Source of the DNA: Saccharospirillum sp.
GTDB taxonomy: Bacteria; Pseudomonadota; Gammaproteobacteria; Pseudomonadales; Natronospirillaceae
Length of the DNA stretch: 64,000 bases
Direction of reading: 5' to 3'
Assembly: GCA_018402545.1 (NCBI GenBank)
Contig: JAGYIL010000001.1
Span: 248,001-312,000, forward strand
Shown here one piece after another: positions 38,073 through 45,969 of the stretch. The position numbers were made by a program, and so were the translations under genes. Position 1 is the stretch's first letter; each line of letters begins with the position of its first letter. The notes beneath the pieces are model-generated. The model worked only from the letters and a program-made list of their open reading frames with translations, was not told the origin of the DNA and made no database searches.

Positions 38073-39035
38073 ATGCTGAATCTATTATTTGTCGCTCTGG
38101 GGGTTTTACTTCTGACCACTGGCGGGGAGGCGTTGATCAGAGGCTCTCTGGCCGCTGCCACGCGAATGGGTGTATCACCCCTGTTGAGTGGTCTGTTGAT
38201 CGTCGGGTTCGGTACCTCTGCTCCGGAGTTGGTTGTGTCAATCGATGCCGCCTTGAGTGAACGGCCCGACATCGCGATTGGTAATGTGGTAGGCAGTAAC
38301 ATCAGTAATGTACTGCTGATTCTGGGTCTATGTGCCCTGATAACGCCACTGGCCGTAAAACCTTTGGCGTTGCGCCGCGATGCAGTCACCGTTGTGGCGG
38401 CAAGTGTTCTTTTCCTGATATTGGTTGGCGGAAGCGCACTGGAACGATCGGATGCCGCCATCTTTCTGGCCGCACTCTCCGCCTACCTGATTTGGGCCTA
38501 CCGGACGGAACGCTCCGGAGCAGCGCCCTCGGCCGAGCTGCACCAGGCGGAAGGGGAAGAAGTCACCTCGCTGCCGAAGACGACGCTCTGGACCATTATG
38601 GCTATTGTATTGGGGTTGGTGCTGCTGATCTTGGGCTCGCAGGTTCTTTTGAGAGGGGCCGTGGGCATAGCGGAATCCTATGGTGTTTCAGAGGCTGTGA
38701 TCGGCCTGACTCTGGTGGCGGTAGGTACCTCCTTGCCTGAGTTGTCCATATCGGTGATTGCCGCTTTTCGGCGCCACGCCGATGTCGCTATTGGCAATAT
38801 TCTGGGGAGCAACATTTTTAACCTCCTGGGTATTCTGGGCGTGTCTGCGTTGCTCCAGCCACTGCCGGTTCATGAGCGGATATTGCAGTTCGATCAATGG
38901 GTGATGCTGGGAACCTCGGTCCTGCTGCTTTGGTTTCTGTACACCGGCCGTCGACTCAGTCGGCCCGAGGGCGCAGTATTGCTGCTAGGGTACGGCCTTT
39001 ACGTGGGCCTGAGTTTTACGGTATTTGGAGGGTAA
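38073..39035 (+). CDS. Calcium/sodium antiporter, CaCA family
   Basis: 320-residue membrane exchanger of the YrbG-like Ca2+/cation antiporter group with ten to eleven helices. The two alpha repeats are clear: LIVGFGTSAPELVVSIDAAL (about 43-62) with AIGNVVGSNISNVLLILG, and LTLVAVGTSLPELSISVIAAF (about 213-233) with AIGNILGSNIFNLLGILG. The acidic residues that bind the cation (Glu in APEL and PEL) are present. It is not linked to the lipopolysaccharide or KDO genes that accompany yrbG in enterobacteria. Confidence 0.93.
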   Translation: MLNLLFVALGVLLLTTGGEALIRGSLAAATRMGVSPLLSGLLIVGFGTSAPELVVSIDAALSERPDIAIGNVVGSNISNVLLILGLCALITPLAVKPLALRRDAVTVVAASVLFLILVGGSALERSDAAIFLAALSAYLIWAYRTERSGAAPSAELHQAEGEEVTSLPKTTLWTIMAIVLGLVLLILGSQVLLRGAVGIAESYGVSEAVIGLTLVAVGTSLPELSISVIAAFRRHADVAIGNILGSNIFNLLGILGVSALLQPLPVHERILQFDQWVMLGTSVLLLWFLYTGRRLSRPEGAVLLLGYGLYVGLSFTVFGG

Positions 39036-39053
39036 CTATGTTGGAGAATAACA

Positions 39054-39509
39054 GTGACTGACTTTCAAACTCGCTTCGTCATAGACGACGACAAACCCGC
39101 CTGGCAAGCCCTGTTCAACGGCTACGCCGACTTCTATGGCGTGCCGATGGATGATGCGACCGCAGACCGGGTATGGAACTGGCTGCTCGACCAAAACCAT
39201 GTACTCGAAGGGCTGGTGGTGTGTGATGAGGCCGGTGCTGTCGTCGGTCTGGCCCATGTTCGTGCCTGTCCGCGTCCACTGGGTGGCTGTGATGTGGGTT
39301 TTCTGGATGACATGTTTGTTGACCCGGCAGCACGCGGCAGCGGCGCTGCCGATGCTCTGTTCGACGCGCTGCAAGCTCTGGCCAGTGAACGTGGCTGGCC
39401 GGCCTTGCGCTGGATTACCCAGCATTTCAATGAACGGGGTCGTGGTTTTTATGACCGCTATACCGGTGGCCCGAGTGATTTCATCATGTACCAGTTGAAA
39501 CAGGACTAG
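39054..39509 (+). CDS. GNAT-family N-acetyltransferase
   Basis: 151-residue acetyltransferase. The acetyl-CoA binding signature is in DVGFLDDMFVDPAARGSGAADALFDAL (about 82-108), where R-G-S-G-A replaces the usual Q/RxxGxG/A. Earlier strands (VVGLAHVRACPRP) and the C-terminal HFNERGRGFYDRYTG complete the fold. The GTG at 39054 follows GGAG at a workable distance. Substrate unknown. Confidence 0.86.
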   Translation: MTDFQTRFVIDDDKPAWQALFNGYADFYGVPMDDATADRVWNWLLDQNHVLEGLVVCDEAGAVVGLAHVRACPRPLGGCDVGFLDDMFVDPAARGSGAADALFDALQALASERGWPALRWITQHFNERGRGFYDRYTGGPSDFIMYQLKQD

Positions 39510-39576
39510 CGACTGTCAGGCAGGTAAGGGCTTTTGGTATGCTGTCGTTCACTGAATGTCTGATTAGAGGTTATGC

Positions 39577-40656
39577 ATGTCGTCTTACTGGAGCCCCCTG
39601 GTTCACTCACTGGACCCCTACACCCCGGGTGAACAACCCAGGGTAGACGGCCTGATCAAGCTGAACACCAACGAAAACCCTTACCCACCGGCACCGGGCG
39701 TTGCGCAGCTGTTACAGCAACCGGCGACAGCCGAACGGTTGCGGCTCTACCCGGACCCGAATTCACAGTCGTTGAAAGATGCCCTTACCAGCAACCTGGG
39801 TCTGAAGCCCGGGCAGGTCTTTGTCGGCAACGGTTCGGACGATGTATTGGCCATGGTGTTTATGGGGTTGCTCAAACAAGCCCGGCCCATCCTGTTTCCG
39901 GACATCACCTACAGCTTTTACCCGGTTTACTGCCAGTTGTTTGGGGTGGAATTTCAAAACATCCCTTTGGCGGATGACTTTTCTCTGGATCTGGACGCTT
40001 ATTCCAGCGATAACGGCGGCATCATTTTTGCCAACCCGAATGCCCCTACCGGCCTGGCGCTGACGCTCGGTCAGATTGAAACCTTACTGCAACGCAATAC
40101 AGAATCGGTTGTTGTCGTCGACGAAGCCTATGTGGATTTTGGCGCGGAGTCGGCCGTGGCATTGATCGACCGGTACCCTAATTTACTGGTGGTGCAAACA
40201 CTCTCCAAATCCCGCTCTCTGGCCGGCATGCGGCTCGGCTTTGCGGCCGGGCAGGCGCATTTGATCGACGCCCTGAACCGGGTCAAAAATTCCTTCAACC
40301 CCTATCCGATCGACCGAATTGCCGAAGCGGCAGGCTGCGCGGCTGTTCAGGATACGGGTTACTTTGAAGCTTGTTGTCAGCAGATTATGGCGACCCGAGA
40401 GGCCACCGCGGAAACCCTGGCCGGCCTGGGGTTTGAGGTATTGCCCTCAAAAACCAATTTCCTGTTTGCCAAACCACCGTCTGGCCTCGAAGCGGCGAAG
40501 CTGGCCGAGCGGTTGCGGCGGGATAACGTGTTGATCCGGTACTTTAACAAACCAAGAATCGACGCCTATGTCCGTATTTCGATCGGTACCGATGCCGACA
40601 TGGCGGTTCTTCTGGCGTGTGTTGAACGGTACGTGAACGAGCCATCTGCCGGCTGA
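39577..40656 (+). CDS. hisC: Histidinol-phosphate aminotransferase
   Basis: 359-residue PLP-dependent class II aminotransferase. Recognisable motifs: LIKLNTNENPYPPAPG (about 26-41), FVGNGSDDVLAM (about 86-97), FANPNAPTGLAL (about 151-162), VVVDEAYVDFG (about 180-190) and the PLP lysine in LSKSRSLAGMRLGFA (about 210-224). The RISIGTDADM end is typical of HisC. No other his gene is adjacent, as often for a second hisC copy, which may also transaminate aromatic amino acids. Confidence 0.88.
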   Translation: MSSYWSPLVHSLDPYTPGEQPRVDGLIKLNTNENPYPPAPGVAQLLQQPATAERLRLYPDPNSQSLKDALTSNLGLKPGQVFVGNGSDDVLAMVFMGLLKQARPILFPDITYSFYPVYCQLFGVEFQNIPLADDFSLDLDAYSSDNGGIIFANPNAPTGLALTLGQIETLLQRNTESVVVVDEAYVDFGAESAVALIDRYPNLLVVQTLSKSRSLAGMRLGFAAGQAHLIDALNRVKNSFNPYPIDRIAEAAGCAAVQDTGYFEACCQQIMATREATAETLAGLGFEVLPSKTNFLFAKPPSGLEAAKLAERLRRDNVLIRYFNKPRIDAYVRISIGTDADMAVLLACVERYVNEPSAG

Positions 40657-40739
40657 AGCGGTGTTTCGTCTCTTGTTGGGTTAATTGTCGTCTACACTGC
40701 GGCGACCAAAAGGGATAACCCCCAAACCAGGAGGCAACC

Positions 40740-41411
40740 ATGATTACCCTGGCATTCGATGTGTATGGCACCCTGATCGACACACAGGGCATTCAAGCCA
40801 ACCTGGCGGAAGCGCTGGGCGATGAGCAGCAGGCAAGTGCCATCAGCCGACGCTGGCGCGAGAAACAACTGGAGTACAGCTTTCGGCGCGGTCTGATGGA
40901 GCACTACCAGCCGTTTTCGGTCTGTACCCGACAGGCACTCGAGTACGTCTTGTTGGAGGCGCAGGCGACGCTGCAAGACAGCCAGAAAGACGCCCTGCTG
41001 GCCGCCTACCGAACGCTCCCCGCTTTCTCGGACGCCCGGGCCCTGTTGCAGCAACTTCAGTTAAGTGATGTCCGTGCCTTTGCCTTTACCAACGGTGAAG
41101 CCAAAGTGGCGGCTGACTTGCTGACCCACGCCGGTCTGATCGAATACCTCGATGGCATCGTCAGCGTCGATGTATTGCGCACCTTTAAACCCTCGCCCCG
41201 GGTCTATCACCATTTTATTGAGGCGACCGATGCTGTCCCCGATCAGACCTGGCTGATCTCCGGCAACCCCTTCGACATCATCGGGGCCCGATACGCTGGC
41301 TGGCGAACCGCCTGGGTGAAGCGCAGCGATGGGCCTTTCGACCCCTGGGATGAGGCACCGGAGGTGACGGTGACTGTCCTGTCGGAACTGCCGGAAAAGC
41401 TGGCGCTGTAA
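40740..41411 (+). CDS. Haloacid dehalogenase, type II
   Basis: 223-residue HAD-fold enzyme of the L-2-haloacid dehalogenase type. Nucleophile Asp is in AFDVYGTLIDTQG (about 4-16), the substrate Arg region in RWREKQLEYSFRRGLM (about 39-54), Asn in AFTNGEAKVAADLL, Lys in TFKPSPRVYHHF (about 152-163) and the type-II hallmark SGNPFDIIGARYAGWRTAWV (about 175-194). It could dehalogenate 2-haloalkanoic acids of marine origin, but some homologues are phosphatases. Preceded by AGGAGG. Confidence 0.85.
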   Translation: MITLAFDVYGTLIDTQGIQANLAEALGDEQQASAISRRWREKQLEYSFRRGLMEHYQPFSVCTRQALEYVLLEAQATLQDSQKDALLAAYRTLPAFSDARALLQQLQLSDVRAFAFTNGEAKVAADLLTHAGLIEYLDGIVSVDVLRTFKPSPRVYHHFIEATDAVPDQTWLISGNPFDIIGARYAGWRTAWVKRSDGPFDPWDEAPEVTVTVLSELPEKLAL

Positions 41412-41447
41412 CACAGGCAAACAGCGTGCTTGTCGGCTCTCCTAAAT

Positions 41448-41466
41448 GGGAATCTATATCATTTGC
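41448..41466. promoter_or_regulatory. Weak Fur-box-like sequence
   Basis: The sequence GGGAATCTATATCATTTGC matches 11 of 19 positions of the GATAATGATAATCATTATC Fur consensus. It lies 50 bp before a siderophore-interacting protein gene, where iron control is expected. The match is weak. Confidence 0.25.
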
Positions 41467-41515
41467 AGTTTATTTGTGTTGAAATGCAGCGCTTCTGATA
41501 ACAGGAGACCCCAGA

Positions 41516-42259
41516 ATGGCCAAACCCGAACCCCGGGAGCTTGAGGTACTGAGTTCCTGCGACGTTACCCCTCACATGCGCCGCATCACCCTGGGCGGTG
41601 CGGGCATGGCGTCGTTTCCGGCTGATCAGGCAAGCGCCTATATCAAACTGATTTTTCCGACCCCGGGCGAAGCCCGCCCGCTGATGCGAACCTACACCGT
41701 TCGCCACCACCGCGATGCTGAAATCGATGTTGATTTTGTGATTCACGATACGGCGGGCCCAGCATCCCAGTGGGCTCTGGACACCCAACCGGGCGATCGG
41801 ATTCTGATTGGCGGCCCGGGCCCCAAAAAGCTGGTCAATGAGCAGGCCGACTGGTTTCTACTGGTCGGCGACATGACGGCACTGCCCGCGATCAGTGTCA
41901 ATTTGGGGCTGCTGCCGGCCAATGCCCGGGGCTATGCCGTTATTGAGGTGCTCGACCGCGCCGACATTCAGGATCTGGAAAAACCGGATAATCTGGAACT
42001 GGTCTGGGTGGTTAACGCCGAGCCCGATCCGGACGGGCAGTTGCTGGTGAACCGGGTTAAGCAACTCGACTGGCTGGCAGGGCAGCCGGCCGTCTGGGCC
42101 GCCTGCGAGTTTCAAAGCATGCGTGCACTGCGGGCTTTTTTCAAACAGGACAAAGCGATCGCAAAGAGCCACCTTTATGTCTCCAGCTATTGGAAAATGG
42201 GCATCAGTGAAGACCAGCACAAGGTGGTAAAACGCCAGGATGCGGAGCAAACTGACTAG
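41516..42259 (+). CDS. Siderophore-interacting protein (FAD-dependent ferric reductase)
   Basis: 247-residue flavoprotein of the SIP/ViuB family, which releases iron from ferric siderophores in the cytosol. The FAD-binding motif is MRTYTVRHHRDAEIDVDFVIHD (about 60-81), followed by GPASQWALDTQPGDRILIGGPG (about 83-104). The NAD(P)H-side strands contain FLLVGDMTALPAI (about 120-132), and the C-terminal helix region WAACEFQSMRALRAFF is typical. No siderophore receptor or biosynthesis gene is next to it. Confidence 0.92.
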   Translation: MAKPEPRELEVLSSCDVTPHMRRITLGGAGMASFPADQASAYIKLIFPTPGEARPLMRTYTVRHHRDAEIDVDFVIHDTAGPASQWALDTQPGDRILIGGPGPKKLVNEQADWFLLVGDMTALPAISVNLGLLPANARGYAVIEVLDRADIQDLEKPDNLELVWVVNAEPDPDGQLLVNRVKQLDWLAGQPAVWAACEFQSMRALRAFFKQDKAIAKSHLYVSSYWKMGISEDQHKVVKRQDAEQTD

Positions 42260-42282
42260 AGTACTGACTCGAGAGAACACTC

Positions 42283-42972
42283 ATGCACTATCAATGGATC
42301 GTCTTTGACGCCGACGACACCCTGTTCGATTTTGGCAAAGCAGAGCAACACGCAGTGGGTCGCTTGCTGACCAGCCACAATGTGGAAGATACCGACACCC
42401 ACCAGCGTTTGTACCGGGGTATCAACAAGCACCTCTGGCAAGAGCTGGAGCGTGGAGCCATCGCCCCGGGCGAACTGAAGGTGACGCGGATTCAGCGGTT
42501 TTTCGATGAAATGGGTATCAATGCCGACCCGGCAGAATGGGCCGATCATTTTCTGGATTTCCTCGCGGAAGGGTCACACCTGCTCGAGGGCGCCAAAGGC
42601 GTTGTGGCAGACCTGTCGCATCATGCGCGGCTCGGCATTCTGACCAATGGCCTAACCCGGGTGCAGCGCTCGCGGCTTGAGCGCAGTGGTCTGGCTGAGT
42701 ACATCGATGTACTGTGCATTTCCGAACAAGTGGGTGCCAGCAAACCCGCAGCGGCCATCTTCGAGGCCATGGAGCAAGCGATGCAACGCCCGGATAAAAA
42801 CCGGGTGCTGATGGTCGGCGACCGCTACGAGACCGATATCATCGGTGCTCGCCGGTTTGGCTGGGATACCGCCTGGTTGTCGCCGGAACTGCCCGACGAT
42901 CTGACCCCGCCCACTTATCACTTTACAGACATCCGTCAGTTGCCGGCTTTGTTGCTGGAGCCACAGAAATGA
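42283..42972 (+). CDS. yjjG: YjjG-type HAD nucleotidase
   Basis: 229-residue HAD hydrolase of the YjjG family, which dephosphorylates pyrimidine nucleoside monophosphates including non-canonical ones. Motif I WIVFDADDTLFDFGKAEQHA (about 5-24) is characteristic; motif II LGILTNGLTRVQRSRLE (about 111-127), Lys in GASKPAAAIF (about 146-155) and motif IV VLMVGDRYETDIIGARRFGWDTAWL (about 170-194) follow. It is 23 bp downstream of the SIP gene and may share a transcript. Confidence 0.88.
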   Translation: MHYQWIVFDADDTLFDFGKAEQHAVGRLLTSHNVEDTDTHQRLYRGINKHLWQELERGAIAPGELKVTRIQRFFDEMGINADPAEWADHFLDFLAEGSHLLEGAKGVVADLSHHARLGILTNGLTRVQRSRLERSGLAEYIDVLCISEQVGASKPAAAIFEAMEQAMQRPDKNRVLMVGDRYETDIIGARRFGWDTAWLSPELPDDLTPPTYHFTDIRQLPALLLEPQK

Positions 42973-43022
42973 GTGACACGCCTAGTCAGTACCCCACCGA
43001 AAAGCCTGGCATCGTAGCCGGG

Positions 43023-43967
43023 TTAGCGGGGTTTGATCTTTTTGAAGTTCAGCAGCGCAATACCGGCACCAATCAGCACGATACCCACCAGTAAACCTTC
43101 CGGCGGTGTTTCCCCCTGTAGCATTACCGCCACCGGTACGCCGACCAGGGCGCCTACGGAGCCAAGCAAGCTCAGTAACACCGGTCCACCGGTTTTCTGC
43201 AGCAGAAAGAGCAGCCAGAACTGGCCGGCAAATACTGCGGCCTGCAGTGCAATCAGCGTCAGCGGTACATAGCTTTCTAACGGCACGGCAACTGAAAAAC
43301 CAGGCAGCAGTCCCATCAGCAGCAGCATAACGGCAGCGGCCATCACCATACCTGGCGCCAGGGCACTGCCCGGGACGCCGCTAGGCCAGCGCAGAGTTCG
43401 GTACAGGTTGCCAATGGCAAGCAAGACTGGCCCAGCCAGCGTTAACAGAATCCAGAACTGCTCTGCATCGGGTGCCGAGAGTTTGCGAGCCGCCAGAACA
43501 ACGGTGCCAGCCAGTGCCGATAGAACGCCCAGTGCACGCAGCGCCTGAAACCCTTCCAGGCGCAGTGCGAGTGCACCGAGATAGGTCAGTAACGGTGGCA
43601 GGGTGATGGTCAGGGCGACAAAGCCGGCACCCACGTGGGGAATGGCAGAAAAGAACAGCAAGTTGGCGCCTGCCACCCCGGCAAAGGCCGAGACAGCGTA
43701 GTATTCGATGGTCCGCCGGTTAACCGGTGGTAATTGCCGGCGCAGGGCCGACACCAGCAGCAGTAAAAACGCGGCGCCAGTGACCGACCAGAACAGAAAG
43801 GCCAGAGGCGATAACCGTACCTCACCGGCGAATTTGGCCAGATTGGTTGAGATGCCCAGCAGAGTCCCCCCGGCCAGTAGGCTGAGCAATGGAATAAGCC
43901 AGGTCTTTGGTGAATCGGGCCTGTTAGCAGAAAGAAGGGAGTGTGTGGTCCCGGATAAAGCGGTCAT
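43023..43967 (-). CDS. EamA-family DMT transporter under divergent MarR control
   Basis: 314-residue membrane protein with ten helices and two EamA repeats (AGGTLLGISTNLAKFAGEVRLSPLAFLFWSVTGAA in the first; VLLSLLGSVGALVGVPVAVML in the second). The start at 43967 has GGAGG upstream on the - strand. It is divergent from a MarR gene and two near-identical palindromes lie between them. It is therefore probably an exporter whose expression is repressed by that MarR protein. Substrate unknown. Confidence 0.85.
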   Translation of the reverse strand: MTALSGTTHSLLSANRPDSPKTWLIPLLSLLAGGTLLGISTNLAKFAGEVRLSPLAFLFWSVTGAAFLLLLVSALRRQLPPVNRRTIEYYAVSAFAGVAGANLLFFSAIPHVGAGFVALTITLPPLLTYLGALALRLEGFQALRALGVLSALAGTVVLAARKLSAPDAEQFWILLTLAGPVLLAIGNLYRTLRWPSGVPGSALAPGMVMAAAVMLLLMGLLPGFSVAVPLESYVPLTLIALQAAVFAGQFWLLFLLQKTGGPVLLSLLGSVGALVGVPVAVMLQGETPPEGLLVGIVLIGAGIALLNFKKIKPR

Positions 43968-43988
43968 GAGTATCGTCCTCCGATAATG

Positions 43989-44033
43989 TCTTGATATCAA
44001 GATAAATGTATTATAGTTTGACGTCAAGATAAA
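43989..44033. promoter_or_regulatory. Duplicated MarR operator
   Basis: Two 17-bp direct copies, TTGATATCAAGATAAAT (43991-44007) and TTGACGTCAAGATAAAT (44018-44034), 27 bp apart. Each holds a palindrome (TCTTGATATCAAGA and TTGACGTCAA). They lie between the EamA and MarR start codons, so one regulator could repress both genes. Confidence 0.78.
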
Positions 44034-44052
44034 TCGGCGCGATACTGGCGGT

Positions 44053-44541
44053 ATGGATCAAGTAGACAAGATACTCTCGCAATGGCATCGGGAACGCCCC
44101 GACCTCGACGTAGCCCCCATGGGCACGCTCGGGCGGATCAAACGGCTGAACCAGCACCTGATGCGCGGCATGGAAAAAACCTGGGCGGCGTACGGTCTCA
44201 ACGGCGCCAGCTTTGACGTACTGGCTACCCTACGGCGCTCAGGGCCACCCTATGCGTTGTCGCCTGGCGAACTGATGGAATCGACCATGGTCACCTCGGG
44301 CACGATGACGAACCGCATCGACCAGTTGCAAAAGACGGGGCTTATCAACCGGGTGAAAAACCCGGAGGACGGGCGCGGTTTCCTGATCTCGCTGTCACCG
44401 GAAGGGCACCGCCTTATTGATGAAGCCGTAACCGCCCATGTGGAGACCCAGGCCAAACTGGCCGCTGCGTTAACGCAGGCGCAGCGACAACAGCTGGATG
44501 ACCTGCTGCGAACCTTTTTGGGTGGGTTTGAAGATAACTGA
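44053..44541 (+). CDS. MarR-family transcriptional regulator
   Basis: 162-residue winged-helix regulator. The reader region is FDVLATLRRSGPPYALSPGELMESTMVTSGTMTNRIDQLQKTGLINRVKNPEDGRGFLISLSPEG (about 55-120), including the wing D-x-R (EDGRG). The C-terminal helix supports dimerisation. It is divergent from an EamA exporter with a duplicated TTGA-N2-TCAA operator between them, the standard layout for autoregulated MarR control. Confidence 0.93.
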   Translation: MDQVDKILSQWHRERPDLDVAPMGTLGRIKRLNQHLMRGMEKTWAAYGLNGASFDVLATLRRSGPPYALSPGELMESTMVTSGTMTNRIDQLQKTGLINRVKNPEDGRGFLISLSPEGHRLIDEAVTAHVETQAKLAAALTQAQRQQLDDLLRTFLGGFEDN

Positions 44542-44607
44542 CGGCAGGGCCGGTGCAGAGTGCATTGATAACGCGCTCTTCACCGGCGTCTCAGGGTTGC
44601 CAGACAC

Positions 44608-45198
44608 TCAGGAAATAGGCGGCGCAATCATCTCGATATAATCGCCATATCCCGCCGCTGCCATGTCACCTTTCGGAATAAACCGCAATGCGGCCGAGTT
44701 CATGCAATAGCGCAGGCCGGTTGGCTGGGGGCCATCGGTGAACACGTGGCCCAGGTGCGAATCGGCATGGCGGCTGCGTATTTCGGTGCGTACTGAGAAC
44801 AGTTTTCTGTCTTCTTTCTCGACCAGAATCTCCGGCATGATTGGCTGGGTGAAGCTCGGCCAGCCGGTTCCGGATTTGTATTTGTCGCGCGATGAGAACA
44901 GCGGCTCGCCCGAGACGATATCCACGTAAATGCCTTCGCGTTTTTCATCCCAGTACGGATTATTAAATGCTCGCTCGGTGCCATCTTCCTGGGTAACCCG
45001 GTATTGAATGTCCGAGAGCTGCTGCCTGAGCATCTGATCACTTGGCTTGGTGAACGTGGCTGCGTTAAAGCCCGGTGCGGCGCTCATGTCCATGTCATCC
45101 ATGCTGTCCATTTCATCCATGCCATCCATGGTGTCCATATCATCCATATCATCCATGCCTTCCATACTATCCATGCCGTCCATATCATCCCCATTCAT
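44608..45198 (-). CDS. msrB: Peptide-methionine (R)-S-oxide reductase with Met-Asp-rich N-terminal tract
   Basis: 196 residues from ATG 45198, whose ATGA overlaps the msrA stop. The first ~38 residues are a repetitive MDG/MDS/MDD tract. The MsrB fold follows (about 55-190): [65 protein letters not shown] with the catalytic Cys in RYCMN. The two CxxC zinc pairs of many MsrB proteins are replaced ([15 protein letters not shown]), so it is the zinc-free type. The frame is also open upstream to GTG 45240, overlapping msrA by 46 bp. MsrA's signal peptide implies a periplasmic role, but MsrB has no signal of its own. Confidence 0.88.
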   Translation of the reverse strand: MNGDDMDGMDSMEGMDDMDDMDTMDGMDEMDSMDDMDMSAAPGFNAATFTKPSDQMLRQQLSDIQYRVTQEDGTERAFNNPYWDEKREGIYVDIVSGEPLFSSRDKYKSGTGWPSFTQPIMPEILVEKEDRKLFSVRTEIRSRHADSHLGHVFTDGPQPTGLRYCMNSAALRFIPKGDMAAAGYGDYIEMIAPPIS

Positions 45199-45863
45199 GG
45201 GTCTGAACTGGCTGTAGTCGATGTGCCGGTCTTCCCCCACACCGCATCAATGAACTGATAGCGCCCGGAATTGTGAGTGTAGAACTTGTACCGGATCGGG
45301 TTTTCAGTGTGGTAATCCTGATGGTATTCCTCGGCATCGTAGAATGCCTGAAACGGCTCGATCTCAATGATGACCGGTTTTTCGTAGCGGTCTTCTTCAA
45401 TCAGCGCCTGCTTGGCTGCTTCTGCCAGCGCCTGTTGCTCCGGTGTGTGGTAGAAGATACCCGGGCGATACTGGCGTCCGCGGTCCACAAACTGGCCATT
45501 GGCATCGGTCGGGTCCATCATCCGCCACAAGCCTTGCAGCAGGCCTTCATAGGTGATGACGTCCGGGTCGTAATACACCTGAACCGCTTCGGTATGCCCG
45601 GTTTGGCCGCCGGAAACCTGGCTGTAGCTCGGGTTCATTTCCGAGCCACCGGTATAACCGGATACCGCTTCAGCAACGCCGGGCAATGCCTCGAAACCGG
45701 CCTCAACGCACCAGAAGCAACCGCCTGCGAAGGTGGCGACCGCCAGTGACGGATCGTTCGGGGCATACTGGCTGGTCTGGTCAGAATGATTGCTGGCCGC
45801 CACATGTACACCGGCAAAGGTGATGGCGACCAGCAAGCCTGTATAAAGCAATGACGTTTTCAT
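45195..45863 (-). CDS. msrA: Periplasmic peptide-methionine (S)-S-oxide reductase
   Basis: 222-residue enzyme reducing Met-S-sulfoxide. Signal peptide at about 1-23 ([23 protein letters not shown]). The catalytic Cys is in [19 protein letters not shown] (about 45-63), and other MsrA motifs are [29 protein letters not shown] (about 68-96), [23 protein letters not shown] and [12 protein letters not shown] (about 168-179). The fold ends at about residue 208 (QFIDAVWG); the last residues ([12 protein letters not shown]) look like out-of-frame sequence. A -1 slip on the G5 run at 45234-45238 would join MsrA to MsrB. Confidence 0.93.
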   Translation of the reverse strand: MKTSLLYTGLLVAITFAGVHVAASNHSDQTSQYAPNDPSLAVATFAGGCFWCVEAGFEALPGVAEAVSGYTGGSEMNPSYSQVSGGQTGHTEAVQVYYDPDVITYEGLLQGLWRMMDPTDANGQFVDRGRQYRPGIFYHTPEQQALAEAAKQALIEEDRYEKPVIIEIEPFQAFYDAEEYHQDYHTENPIRYKFYTHNSGRYQFIDAVWGKTGTSTTASSDP

Positions 45864-45969
45864 AGGGTGTTCCTCGTTAGCCTTGGGCAGAAGAAGGGGT
45901 TTCCTGTTCTACGAAAGACAGTCTGCCGGCAAAGGTTCACAGGAACGTCTGTTGTTTATAACAAAAGTA

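Noticed and set aside
44140-44300. tRNA or small RNA genes
   Set aside because: No cloverleaf or known RNA motif was recognised here or in other intergenic regions by reading; a covariance search would be needed to exclude them.
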